Assembly (NCBI GenBank): GCA_900769325.1
Contig: CAAGGF010000014.1
Span: forward strand, 1 to 61,538
Source of the DNA: Spirochaetia bacterium
GTDB taxonomy: Bacteria; Spirochaetota; Spirochaetia; Treponematales; Treponemataceae
Direction of reading: 5' to 3'
DNA length: 61,538 nucleotides
Under the pieces are notes generated by a model. The model was not told the DNA's origin. It did not search any database and saw only the letters and a list, made by a program, of their open reading frames with translations. How positions within the stretch are numbered: the stretch's first letter is position 1; each line of letters opens with the position of its first letter. The translations under genes were made by a program, and so were the position numbers. Positions 50,848 through 60,171 of the stretch are shown one piece after another.

Positions 50848-52557
50848 TTAAACTTTATTTTTAGATTTTTTGAATTTTGAAAATATTTTTTTAGTTCCGT
50901 CTTTAAGAACCTGAGCATTTTCGTCTTTAAAAAGGAATAAAAGGATAATTCCGATTAAAGCAAATAGAAGTGCCGAAATTAAAACAGGTCCGCCAAAAGA
51001 AATGAATCTGTGATGACCTGAGAACGCCTCTAAAAGATACGGACGCAAAAAATAAACTGGAACTGCTGCAATCACGCTGAACGAAATCATCCTTACGATG
51101 TAAATCATCATATTTTTTGCAAGCGATTTTACATTTATTGAAGGCATCTGTTTCATGAAAACAAAGAGAAAAATCGTGTTCATGAGGCTTGAAAGGCTTA
51201 AACTGAATGCAATTCCACACGATTTTACGGTAATCTCAGAAACTGAAAAAATGCGGGAAAGAGGCGTTGCAATGCTCACGGTTTTAAACGGCCATGCAAA
51301 AATTATCACGAACAAAATGTTGAACGCAAACGACAGAGTTCCGGCAAGCGTTGGAAGTTTTGTGTTTCCCTGAGCGTAAAATGCAGGCGAAATAATTCTG
51401 TTTAAGGCGATGAAAAAAAGCCCCGCAATGTGAAATACAAAAACATTTAAAGTCTGAATTACTGAATTGTCATCAAATTTGTTAGTCTTGTAAATTAGGG
51501 AAATTAAATCTTTTCCGCAGACTAAAGAATAAAAAGTGACTGGAATCGTAATTAAAGCGATGATTTTTACAGAACGAATCAAAATCGAATTGAAATTTTC
51601 CCATTCTTTTCGTTTTGCAAGTGCACTCAAATCAGGAAGAATTACAGTTCCAATTGAAACAGCAAAAATTCCAAGAATAAGTTCCTGAAGCCTGAGCGAA
51701 TACTGAAGGGACGAAACGACGCCTTCACCGATTTTTCCAGCAATGGCTGTAGAAACAAGGTCGTTTAACTGATAAGCTGCCATTCCGATTATTGTAGGAA
51801 CGATGAGCATTACGACTTTTTTTGTTCCCGGATTTGTAAACGCTTTTTTTAATCCTGTAACGGTCGTCTTCCAGCCGGTTTTCTTTATGAACGGCCACTG
51901 AAAAAGAGCCTGAAAACATCCGCCGGTTATTACACCAAAACTCATTGCGCGTGCAGCAACAACTTCGCTTTCAAGGTTTGGAAAAGAAGCCTGGAGAATC
52001 GGAGTGAGTGCATAAGTTATTGCGATTACGATTGCATTGAATAAAACCGGCGTAAAACCAGAAGGTGCAAAAATGTTACATCCGTTTAAAATTCCCTGAA
52101 AAAAAGCCGCAACTGAAATCACAAAAAGATACGGAAACATAAGCCTTGTGAGGAACGAAGTTTCGTTTAAAATTTCCTGAGAAACGCCTTTATCGTAAAA
52201 AAACGGAATTATGAGCGGCGTAAAAATCATTCCAAGAACGACAACGCAGCTTGAAAAAAATGAAAAAAGAGTTAAAGTCGATGAAACAAACTGCTGAATT
52301 GTATCGTGATTTTCTTTTGATTTATCGTCTTCGATATAGCCTTTGAAAGTCGGTATAAAAGCAACTGAAATAGAATTTTCTGCAAAAAGCCGCCTGAAAA
52401 GATTCGGAATCATAAACGCAATCCCGAACGCATCTGCAGAAGAAGTAGTTCCAAGAAACGATGCCTTTGTCATTTCACGGACAAGCCCCATAATTCTTGA
52501 GGCAAAAGTCATGAGCGAAAGGACAAGCCCAGATTTTACTAAAGATTTTTTTCCCAT
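50848..52557 (-). CDS. murJ: Lipid II flippase MurJ (MviN)
   Basis: 569 residues, about 14 membrane segments. N-terminal signature LMTFASRIMGLVREMTKASF and SSADAFGIAFMIPNLFRRLF contain the conserved arginines; PAFYAQGNTKLP lies in the seventh segment region. It exports lipid II for peptidoglycan synthesis. TATAAT (52569-52564) ends 6 nt before ATG. Confidence 0.95.
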   Translation of the reverse strand: MGKKSLVKSGLVLSLMTFASRIMGLVREMTKASFLGTTSSADAFGIAFMIPNLFRRLFAENSISVAFIPTFKGYIEDDKSKENHDTIQQFVSSTLTLFSFFSSCVVVLGMIFTPLIIPFFYDKGVSQEILNETSFLTRLMFPYLFVISVAAFFQGILNGCNIFAPSGFTPVLFNAIVIAITYALTPILQASFPNLESEVVAARAMSFGVITGGCFQALFQWPFIKKTGWKTTVTGLKKAFTNPGTKKVVMLIVPTIIGMAAYQLNDLVSTAIAGKIGEGVVSSLQYSLRLQELILGIFAVSIGTVILPDLSALAKRKEWENFNSILIRSVKIIALITIPVTFYSLVCGKDLISLIYKTNKFDDNSVIQTLNVFVFHIAGLFFIALNRIISPAFYAQGNTKLPTLAGTLSFAFNILFVIIFAWPFKTVSIATPLSRIFSVSEITVKSCGIAFSLSLSSLMNTIFLFVFMKQMPSINVKSLAKNMMIYIVRMISFSVIAAVPVYFLRPYLLEAFSGHHRFISFGGPVLISALLFALIGIILLFLFKDENAQVLKDGTKKIFSKFKKSKNKV

Positions 52558-52629
52558 AAACTAATTATAGAGAAAAACAATGATATATTCAAATTTAAGT
52601 TTTTAAATTCAAAATAACAAAAAAAGGCT

Positions 52630-52780
52630 CTCCCATAAAAAGTCAACGAGGAAATATCAATTTCCGATTTGACTTTTTACGCTGTTCCGCAATGCAATGA
52701 GGAACAGCAGTATATAAAAAGTTTGCAACGCAAACTTTGTGAATAAAAACTTTGACGCTATTTCAGGCAAAGTTTTTATT
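52630..52780. repeat. Four consecutive hairpins including leader repeat copy B
   Basis: Hairpin 1: AAAAAGTCAA/TTGACTTTTT (52637-52678) with inner GGAAAT/ATTTCC. Hairpin 2: GCTGTTCC/GGAACAGC (52681-52708). Hairpin 3: AAAGTTTGC/GCAAACTTT (52718-52738). Hairpin 4: AATAAAAACTTTG/CAAAGTTTTTATT (52742-52780), perfect 13 bp. Copy B of the leader repeat is 52630-52664. The 290 bases between murJ and the starch-binding gene hold these and no gene. Confidence 0.7.
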
Positions 52781-52849
52781 ACACTCTCCTTAAAATACAT
52801 TTTAATTTCTTAAAACGCATTCAGAGAACCTTTTATAAAAATTTATTTA

Positions 52850-55576
52850 TTACAAATGTCCGATTCTTGCCTGTGGAGTTGTAATATTATCTATATCTCT
52901 TTTTTCTGCTGAAGTAGAAGTATCGTCAGAACATTCATCGGCTGCAACATCAACCATACAAGGATCCCACGGAATACAATCCATCAAAGAACCGCCGTTT
53001 GTTGTAAGCTGCCTGATTCCGATTCCTTTAGTTTCAAGATAATTTTTATCAATTCCCAAAGTAGAAAGCGGAATTGTATACCAGTAACTCATATCAAGTT
53101 CAAGCTCACTTTCTGTTCCCAAATCAATATAATTTGTAGAAGCCATAAGATCCTCGCCAGTCTGATGAAGAGATCCCCTGTTTTGGTTTATAGGATCCTC
53201 TTCTGCAGCAGGAGAGTTTTCACACCAGACATTTTTGCTTAACTGAAGATTTCTTTTGTATTTTATGTCGATTCCAGAAGTTCCTTTACTAGTTCCAGTA
53301 TTTACAGAAAGACAATATGGTTCTTTATAACTGAATGTGCCAGAATCCGTTACTTTGAAAAGTCCAGGTTTTCCAACGCCGACAAATGAACCTTTATGAT
53401 CTGCATAACCGTATTTTGAAGAATGGTACAAAATATAATCCATTCCTTCGCTGTCTGTAAAATTAATTCCGCCTGTAGCACCACCCCAGATTACAGAAGA
53501 ACCAGATGTATCCATATACGGACCTTTTGCAGGAGTTGCGGCTTTTCCAGTATTGATTGCAAGTCCCAAAGGAATATCTCTGTTATCCCACCATGCATTG
53601 TCGCTTGCTGCATAATCGTAATACATAAATTTTGCCCTATCTACGGCATTTGTAAGTTCTACCATTATATAAAGATTTGTATCATCGTAAGCGGCATACA
53701 AAGCATAAGCGTCATACGGAACTTCGTGAATTCCCCGCCACGTTCTTGGGTCATCGTAAGATGCACACTGACCAATTCGTTCAGCTTCCGTCCAGTCGCT
53801 CCAGGCAGAAATCGTTTTATTCGTTCCGACAGCACCGTTTTTATTCGTCCAATAATATTGATTCTGCACTAAAACTTCATAAGAAACTGTAAGCGTGTAA
53901 GAAGAACTTTTTGTTCCGTTTTTAACAGTGATTTTAATCGTTTTTGGAGAAGATGCTGTAACGGAACCTGAAGTCTCTGAACATGAAACAGTTGCGTTTC
54001 CATCATTCGGCACGGCAGAAATTGAAGAAATTTCAAAAGATTCAGCAGAACCTGATGCCTTGTAAGAATAAGTACCGTCAGAATTAACGCCAGCGGCTTT
54101 ACCGTTTACAAGAACTTTAGAAAGAGTTGTATCGTTTTCAATTGCACGCCTTACTGAAACATTATAAGTTTTTGTTGTAGTGCCGTCTTCTGCGGTAACA
54201 GTTATTTTAACAGAAGCAGTTTCTCCGGCGGCAACAGCAACAGCACCAGACGGAAGAATGTTTACAGTTGCCTTTGCGTGTGTTGGAGTTGCTGAAACAG
54301 TCACATTTTCAACAGAAGATTCTACAGAAAGGCTGTAAGAAGTCGTCTCTTTACTGAAAGAATCAACAGGAGTTCCGTTTATGCTGATAGAAGAAAGGGT
54401 TGCGTCTTCTGAAGGCATATTTGCAGAAGGGTCTTTATCGTAGAATTTTGAACCGTCGTACCAGAATGTAGAAGTTTTGTCAGTTTCTATATCAGGATCA
54501 CTGCCTAATTTAAAATTAAATGCAACTCCTTCTGTATAATTACAGCCTTCCAAATCAAACATATACCAGCCGGAAGGATTTGCCATATATTCGCTAGTTG
54601 CAGGAACCGTACTAGGCCGGTTATTCCAAGTTGTTCCAAGTAATTTATCACCTGCTGTCACGCCTCCGTTTGCCTGCCATACCCAGATTTGTGATGCAGA
54701 ATCAGATTTTACAAAGATAATCATTTTGCCTTGTAACTTATTTCCGACAACACCGATGTCAGTTTCTTTTCCACTTGTAAAAGTTGCAATTTTTGTCTGA
54801 ACTACATCAGTTCCGTCTGAAACAACAACTTTCCATGTTCCCGGAGCAATTCCTGCAACAGAAGTAAGTCCGTCATTCTCGATTTGTTTTGTTTGCGAAA
54901 GCGGATCTTCTACGATAACTTCATAACCGTTAGCATCTTGTGCTTTAAAAGTAAGAGTTGCCGTTGATTGCAAAAGATAACTTGCCGCAGCCCCAAGGCT
55001 TCCAGAAATAAAATCTTCTGCGATTTTTGTTGTATTTACATAATATGCAACAGTATCTTTCGGCACTGCATTTGAAATAGACTCGTTTTGTTCAGCAGAA
55101 AAAGAAGAAATGTCTTTTACCGCAGAAAGTTCTTCGTAAACGCGGCCCTTTGCAGTTGTATTCCAGTTTACAGTTACAGAATTTTCACCTTCGTTTACAT
55201 CTATTACAGAACTAATTTTCCAGCCCGAAAGAAATGTTGTTCCGTCTTCGTCATAAGGCGTTACCGAAACAATTCTGTTTTTGCCGCACGGAATTCCAGA
55301 AATTGAAATCGTCCCCTGACCATTTGAAACTGTAACATCCTGAGAAACAGGGCTTTCCATATCTGACGATGTAACAGAAACTCTTGCTTTTGTAAGTTTA
55401 GCGTTTATATCAAGTGCCCTGCCCCCTAAATTCCGGCTTGTTTCAACATCGCTTTTATTAATTAAAACAGAACCGAATTTTTGATTTTTTGAATCAGTTC
55501 CGCGTGAAAGTTCCCCGGAACAAGATACAAGAAAAAGTGCAAGCAGACCCGCCATAATTTTTACTGATTTTTTCAT
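52850..55576 (-). CDS. Starch-binding lipoprotein without catalytic domain
   Basis: 908 residues from ATG 55576 (GGGAG upstream, within leader repeat C). Lipobox LFLVSC. Shared N-terminal module about 35-285 (GIPCGKNRIVSV, GIAPGTWKVVVSDG). Then a CBM-like domain (KMIIFVKSDSASQIWVWQAN, GWYMFDLEG), two cadherin-like sandwiches (TLSSISINGTPVDSF; TTTKTYNVSVRR; TLSKVLVNGK) and a C-terminal CBM9/DOMON-like domain of about 300 residues (YAAYDDTNLYIMVELTNA). No hydrolase motif is seen. By analogy with SusE/F it may hold starch for the adjacent amylase; ligand is inferred from neighbours. Confidence 0.78.
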   Translation of the reverse strand: MKKSVKIMAGLLALFLVSCSGELSRGTDSKNQKFGSVLINKSDVETSRNLGGRALDINAKLTKARVSVTSSDMESPVSQDVTVSNGQGTISISGIPCGKNRIVSVTPYDEDGTTFLSGWKISSVIDVNEGENSVTVNWNTTAKGRVYEELSAVKDISSFSAEQNESISNAVPKDTVAYYVNTTKIAEDFISGSLGAAASYLLQSTATLTFKAQDANGYEVIVEDPLSQTKQIENDGLTSVAGIAPGTWKVVVSDGTDVVQTKIATFTSGKETDIGVVGNKLQGKMIIFVKSDSASQIWVWQANGGVTAGDKLLGTTWNNRPSTVPATSEYMANPSGWYMFDLEGCNYTEGVAFNFKLGSDPDIETDKTSTFWYDGSKFYDKDPSANMPSEDATLSSISINGTPVDSFSKETTSYSLSVESSVENVTVSATPTHAKATVNILPSGAVAVAAGETASVKITVTAEDGTTTKTYNVSVRRAIENDTTLSKVLVNGKAAGVNSDGTYSYKASGSAESFEISSISAVPNDGNATVSCSETSGSVTASSPKTIKITVKNGTKSSSYTLTVSYEVLVQNQYYWTNKNGAVGTNKTISAWSDWTEAERIGQCASYDDPRTWRGIHEVPYDAYALYAAYDDTNLYIMVELTNAVDRAKFMYYDYAASDNAWWDNRDIPLGLAINTGKAATPAKGPYMDTSGSSVIWGGATGGINFTDSEGMDYILYHSSKYGYADHKGSFVGVGKPGLFKVTDSGTFSYKEPYCLSVNTGTSKGTSGIDIKYKRNLQLSKNVWCENSPAAEEDPINQNRGSLHQTGEDLMASTNYIDLGTESELELDMSYWYTIPLSTLGIDKNYLETKGIGIRQLTTNGGSLMDCIPWDPCMVDVAADECSDDTSTSAEKRDIDNITTPQARIGHL

Positions 55577-55580
55577 TTTA

Positions 55581-55615
55581 CTCCCATAAAAAGTCAATGA
55601 GGAAATATCAATTTC
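55581..55615 (-). repeat. Leader repeat copy C
   Basis: Matches 52630-52664 with one change in 35 nt, same orientation. On minus it reads GAAATTGATATTTCCTC, then ATTGACTTTTTATGGGAG, which supplies the ribosome-binding site of the gene at 55576. Copies B and C thus bracket that gene as direct repeats. Confidence 0.75.
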
Positions 55616-55643
55616 AGTGGTTTTTATCTTACACCCCTTATTT

Positions 55644-58502
55644 TTACTTTATCAAAATATACATTGCAGAAAGAGCCGGAACTGTTACAGAATCTGTGAA
55701 TGTTCCGCCTGAAATCAAGTCTTCGCCGCTTCCAGAAATGTTAAATGACTTTGAAGAACTTGAATTATAATTGAATGCGATGTAAATCGTTTCTCCGCCG
55801 CCAACTTTTTTTGCAACATAGAAATCTTTTTCACCGATAATCTGTTCGTTTGAACCGTTCCAGAGAGCTTCATGGTTTGCACGCGCATAAAGACATTTTT
55901 GAGTCCAGTCGTGAACTTTCTGTTCCCTCGCAGAAAATCCCGAAATCTTTCCTGTTGAACGAGCAACATTGTCAGTACCCCAGCCGCTTGTAGTCGTTGC
56001 GTTGTGGTCAGCGATTTCATCCCCGTAATAAATCGTAATCGGTCCTGAATACGCAGCCTGTGCCGCCAAAAGAACCATATTTCGTTTTGCATAATTATCT
56101 GAATCAAAACCGTCGCTGTACTTCTGGTTAATCAAGTCCCCGATTCTGAACAAATCATGATTTGTAAGCATAAAGTTCGGATAGTAAGTTTCGTAAGTTC
56201 CGTCATCTTCCTTGCAAGAATAGCCTTTTTCATCGTAAGTTTGATAAAGATAACTCAAGCCGGTTGTGATGTTTTCTGTAGATTTTGGAGGATCATATTC
56301 CTGTGCAAAAGCCTGTACAACCTGATAGTAAGCCGGGAAATCAAAACAAGAATTCAAACCGTAGCCGGCAGAATTTCCTGGAGCGACAGTTCCATTCTGA
56401 ATTGTTGAAGCGTCTCCCCTCCAGTGTTCGCCAACCATATAGCCTAAAGTTCCCCAGTCAACGCCTTTTGTTCCGTTTGAAGAAGCGGCTTCTTCTACAA
56501 CTTTACGAATATCGTACCAGTAATTGTGTCCGCCAGTGTCGCAGTTATCAGCTTTTGTTCCTAAAGCATTTTCACCAAAAGCAACCTGATAGCACTGGTC
56601 AAATCTCCATCCGTCGATTTTGTGCTCGGTAATCCAGTAAGAAGCAACATCAGAATAATACTTTATTGAATTTGGATTAGTTGCATAATTTACAGGATTT
56701 GTTGTATCTGGTGTAATTCCAGGGTTTTTGATTCCATTTCTATTTGGAGAAGGAGCAACAGTTCCCTTGTTGTGACCGAATACACCGTCAAGAATTACTG
56801 CAAGCCCTTCATCGTGGCAAACTTCAACAAGTTCGTCAAATTTTTCCATTGTTCCGAATTTTGGATCGATGTTAAAATAATCGTACGCAAAATATCCGGT
56901 TGCATCCAATTTATCGTTACCGTTTGAATTAAAAATCGGCGTCATCCAGATTGCGTTACAGCCAAGTTCTTTTATATACGGAACTGCGTTTATAATTCCC
57001 TGCAAATCTCCGCCTTTAAGCTGATTGTCAGGTCCCCACATCTGCGTATAACCGATTGAAGGATCCCCGTCCTGGAATGAAGCAACCATTACCTGATAAA
57101 TGCGAAGTTCGTTCGGGTCAGAAACGAGCGTTGTAACAGGCTTTTCTTCTATTGTAATAGTAGATGAAACAGGCGTAGTTCCGGCACTGTTTGAAACGCT
57201 TCCAGAAACGATAATTGTTCCGGGAGCTGTAAGAAAATCAGAAACCGTAAACACATTCCGCCCGATTTGAACAGTTTTTTGAGTTCCGTTTATAGAAATT
57301 GTATTTTCCGTTAAAGGAACATCGCTTTGAACATTAATTGCAAAAGTGCTTCCTAAATATGCTTTTGAAGGAACAATCACTAAAGGCGGCTCCGGTTCTT
57401 TTTGAAGTTCAGCTCCACTTTGCGTTATGCGGTAAATTCCTTTTTCTGAAAGAACCATATTCGAAGAACAAAGTTTTCCGCCGCTGGAATTTGTAATAAG
57501 AATGCTTACGCTGCTAACGCCTTCAAAAGTATATACATAGTCAGTTTCGCTTTCTTCAGCGTTTAATGAAATTCCAGGCCATGTTGTACTAGGATATTTT
57601 ACTTTATCTGAACATTCCCAATAGTGAATCATTGGATAACCTAAAGATTTTGCAACAAGAACCTTAATTCCGTCAAATTGTTCTTCACCAATCTGAACAT
57701 CTAAAACTGCCCCGGAAGAAACGCTAACGGATTTTGTAAATTTCTTTAATGAACCGTCAAGAACATAAATATTCCAGTTTCCCGGAACTACATTAGAAAT
57801 CTTAACAGTTTCATCATCAGAAGCAATTTGACTTGAAACATTTGAAACCGGGTCTGTAACCTGAACAGTGCAGCCTTCTGAGCCTTTTACATTGATATTT
57901 AAAGTTGCAGGTGAAACAATATATTTTGAAGAATCCTGTAACTTTCCTGCAATGTAATCTGAAGCGATTTTTGAAGAATCGATAAACCATGTTTCAACAG
58001 AAGGAATTGCAGAATCAATCGATGCCTCCTGTTCTTCTGAAAGATTTGAAATGTCTACGTCGGAATCAAAAAGTGCTTTGTAAACTTTAGAGCGGACAGA
58101 AGTTTGTGCGTTTATAGTTTCAATTAGATTTTCGCCGACTGTAATGTCTTTTAACGCTGAAATTACAATTCCGTCGATTTTTGCACCGTTATTTAAAGCC
58201 TGAACTGAAATGATTCTGTTTTTGCCGACTGGAATCTGCTCGATTGTGAAAGAACCTTTTCCGTCTGAAACCTGAACATTCTGTTCGATTGGAGGCATAC
58301 CAGAGCCTTGAACAGTTACGACAGCACTTGAAATTTCTGAAACAGGAAGAGCGCGTGAATTTTCTGAATATTCATTCATCTTTACGGTAAGAGAGCCGTA
58401 TTTTTGTTCTGTTTTATTAGAAGAATTTTCAAGATTTGAACACCCGGAAAAAATAAGTGAAGCAATTAAAACCCTCAGAATAAGTTTTTTGAAATGTTTC
58501 AT
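55644..58502 (-). CDS. GH13 alpha-amylase lipoprotein
   Basis: 952 residues. Lipobox LIFSGC (Cys about 21). Shared module about 34-275 (QIPVGKNRIISV, VVPGNWNIYVLDG), starch-binding CBM25/26-like domain (PMIHYWECSDK, STTWPGISLN), an Ig-like linker (about 385-460), then GH13 with YQVMVASFQDG, VILDGVFGHNKG, GWRFDQCYQV (Asp nucleophile), MVGEHW (Glu), LTNHDL (Asp), and a beta C-domain. All catalytic residues are present. It lies 46 nt upstream of leader repeat C on the same strand, and probably works with the starch-binding protein. Confidence 0.92.
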   Translation of the reverse strand: MKHFKKLILRVLIASLIFSGCSNLENSSNKTEQKYGSLTVKMNEYSENSRALPVSEISSAVVTVQGSGMPPIEQNVQVSDGKGSFTIEQIPVGKNRIISVQALNNGAKIDGIVISALKDITVGENLIETINAQTSVRSKVYKALFDSDVDISNLSEEQEASIDSAIPSVETWFIDSSKIASDYIAGKLQDSSKYIVSPATLNINVKGSEGCTVQVTDPVSNVSSQIASDDETVKISNVVPGNWNIYVLDGSLKKFTKSVSVSSGAVLDVQIGEEQFDGIKVLVAKSLGYPMIHYWECSDKVKYPSTTWPGISLNAEESETDYVYTFEGVSSVSILITNSSGGKLCSSNMVLSEKGIYRITQSGAELQKEPEPPLVIVPSKAYLGSTFAINVQSDVPLTENTISINGTQKTVQIGRNVFTVSDFLTAPGTIIVSGSVSNSAGTTPVSSTITIEEKPVTTLVSDPNELRIYQVMVASFQDGDPSIGYTQMWGPDNQLKGGDLQGIINAVPYIKELGCNAIWMTPIFNSNGNDKLDATGYFAYDYFNIDPKFGTMEKFDELVEVCHDEGLAVILDGVFGHNKGTVAPSPNRNGIKNPGITPDTTNPVNYATNPNSIKYYSDVASYWITEHKIDGWRFDQCYQVAFGENALGTKADNCDTGGHNYWYDIRKVVEEAASSNGTKGVDWGTLGYMVGEHWRGDASTIQNGTVAPGNSAGYGLNSCFDFPAYYQVVQAFAQEYDPPKSTENITTGLSYLYQTYDEKGYSCKEDDGTYETYYPNFMLTNHDLFRIGDLINQKYSDGFDSDNYAKRNMVLLAAQAAYSGPITIYYGDEIADHNATTTSGWGTDNVARSTGKISGFSAREQKVHDWTQKCLYARANHEALWNGSNEQIIGEKDFYVAKKVGGGETIYIAFNYNSSSSKSFNISGSGEDLISGGTFTDSVTVPALSAMYILIK

Positions 58503-58657
58503 TTTTTTACCTTTTGAATTATTGTTTTTTTAAAGTTTAAATTACAATTCCAAAATGTCAAATAAAACAACTTTTTTCAAAATTTCATTCTTTTTTTGGA
58601 AAAATCCGACTTCTTTTTGCCCTTGATTTTTATACAATAAAGTTTAAAATCGAATGT

Positions 58658-59953
58658 ATGAATTTCATAAAACTTCAAATAAGCTGCCTTCTTGTTACTT
58701 TTTACATTATATGGATTTATTTATGGCAGACAAAAGACAAAAAAATACCTGAAAACAAAATTTTCAAATTACTTATAATTTTTATTCCGCTTGAAATAAT
58801 TTTTGACGGCGTCACAGCATGGACCGTAAACCACACAGAAATAGTTCCTCACAACATAAACATTATTCTTCACGCAATATTTTTCACCACGCCACAATTA
58901 TGTATGCCTGTAACTCTTTACTACATTCTAAACGAGGTGAGAAAAGTTCCAAAAACGCTTTTTTCAAAAATTCTGATTTTTCTTCCGGCAATTGTATTTG
59001 AGGGGCTAATTCTCGCTTTTATTCCAGAATTAAATTTCATTCAAGGGAAAACTACATGGTATTCATTCGGTGCGTCCGTAATTGCCGTTTACATCTGCAT
59101 AATGCTCTACTTTCTGATGATTTTCATTCTGACTATCATAAAAATTAAAAATATTGAATCACGAAAAAGAGTCTGCCTGATTTCTGTTATGTCCATAATC
59201 GCCTTAATAATTACATTTCAACTTTTCTTCCCGGAAATTCTTCTTACATCTCTGATTCCGACTTTTTTTGCAATCGGACTTTATGTAAATATCGAAGACC
59301 CGGCTTTAAAAAGGCTTAAAGATTACAATAACGCAACAGTTTCAAGTTTTGCAACTCTAGTAGAAAGCCGCGATTCAAGCACTGGCGGACATGTAAAACG
59401 AACTCAAAATTATGTGAAAGTTCTTCTCGACGAAATAAAAAAACATCCTTCGTATTCAGTTTTCATTACAAAAGACTTTGAAGAAAATGTTTTCAACGCA
59501 TCCCCAATGCACGACATCGGAAAAATTTCAACGCCGGACACGATTCTTCAAAAACCTGGAAAACTCACCGACGAAGAATATGCCATAATGAAAGAACACG
59601 CAAAAAAAGGCGGAGAAATAATTCAGGAAACTTTCAAAGACCTCGAGGAGCCGGAATTTTTACAGATTGCCTACGAAGTTGCAAGATTTCACCACGAAAA
59701 ATGGAACGGAAAAGGCTACCCGGACGGAAAAAAAGAATTCCAGATTCCGTTTGCAGCAAGAATTATGGCAATTGCAGATGTTTTCGACGCTGTTTCTGCA
59801 AAACGCTGCTACAGAGATGCGCTTCCACTTGAAACATGCTTTAAAATCATTCAGGACGGCTCGGGAACAGATTTTGACCCGGAACTCGTAAAATGCTTCT
59901 TCCACGCAAAAGACAAAATCATCAAAGTCTACAACGACTCAAACGAACAATAA
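58658..59953 (+). CDS. Membrane-bound HD-GYP phosphodiesterase
   Basis: 431 residues. Seven or so membrane segments (1-210), then HD-GYP: VESRDSSTGGHVKRTQNYVK, SPMHDIGKISTPD and FHHEKWNGKGYPDG. It should hydrolyse cyclic di-GMP. The membrane part resembles 7TM sensor domains, ligand unknown. Divergent from the amylase at 58502, so it might respond to the same conditions; that is conjecture. Confidence 0.9.
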   Translation: MNFIKLQISCLLVTFYIIWIYLWQTKDKKIPENKIFKLLIIFIPLEIIFDGVTAWTVNHTEIVPHNINIILHAIFFTTPQLCMPVTLYYILNEVRKVPKTLFSKILIFLPAIVFEGLILAFIPELNFIQGKTTWYSFGASVIAVYICIMLYFLMIFILTIIKIKNIESRKRVCLISVMSIIALIITFQLFFPEILLTSLIPTFFAIGLYVNIEDPALKRLKDYNNATVSSFATLVESRDSSTGGHVKRTQNYVKVLLDEIKKHPSYSVFITKDFEENVFNASPMHDIGKISTPDTILQKPGKLTDEEYAIMKEHAKKGGEIIQETFKDLEEPEFLQIAYEVARFHHEKWNGKGYPDGKKEFQIPFAARIMAIADVFDAVSAKRCYRDALPLETCFKIIQDGSGTDFDPELVKCFFHAKDKIIKVYNDSNEQ

Positions 59954-59954
59954 C

Positions 59955-60130
59955 TCATGCCATGCAGAACTTGTCTTTTCCCGTGTCAGCCCCCTGTGTC
60001 ATGCGGAAGTCATTTTTTCCTATGTCAGTGCCCTGTGTCATGCTGAACTCGTTTACGCCACAAGGGCGTTTGCCTTAAGGAAATTATTTAACGCGGCACT
60101 CGCGTGCCTGGAGCATCAGCATCCCACCGG
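59955..60130. repeat. Cluster of degenerate TGTCATGC palindromic elements
   Basis: Three CATGC(A/G/T)GAA copies (from 59959, 59999, 60038). Two fit a 39-bp tandem unit: TTTTCC, TGTCAG (59983, 60022), CCCTGTGTCATGC. An end piece AGCATCAGCATCCC is at 60111-60124. Related half-elements are at 8449 and 12599. No gene is present. Confidence 0.65.
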
Positions 60131-60171
60131 CGGGTGTAAAGACCTATAAATGGCAGAAACAATGTTAGGCG

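Noticed and set aside
53423..53872. Plus-strand ORF of 149 codons, Cys-rich
   Set aside because: Antisense to the starch-binding lipoprotein; shadow of Ser/Thr-rich codons.
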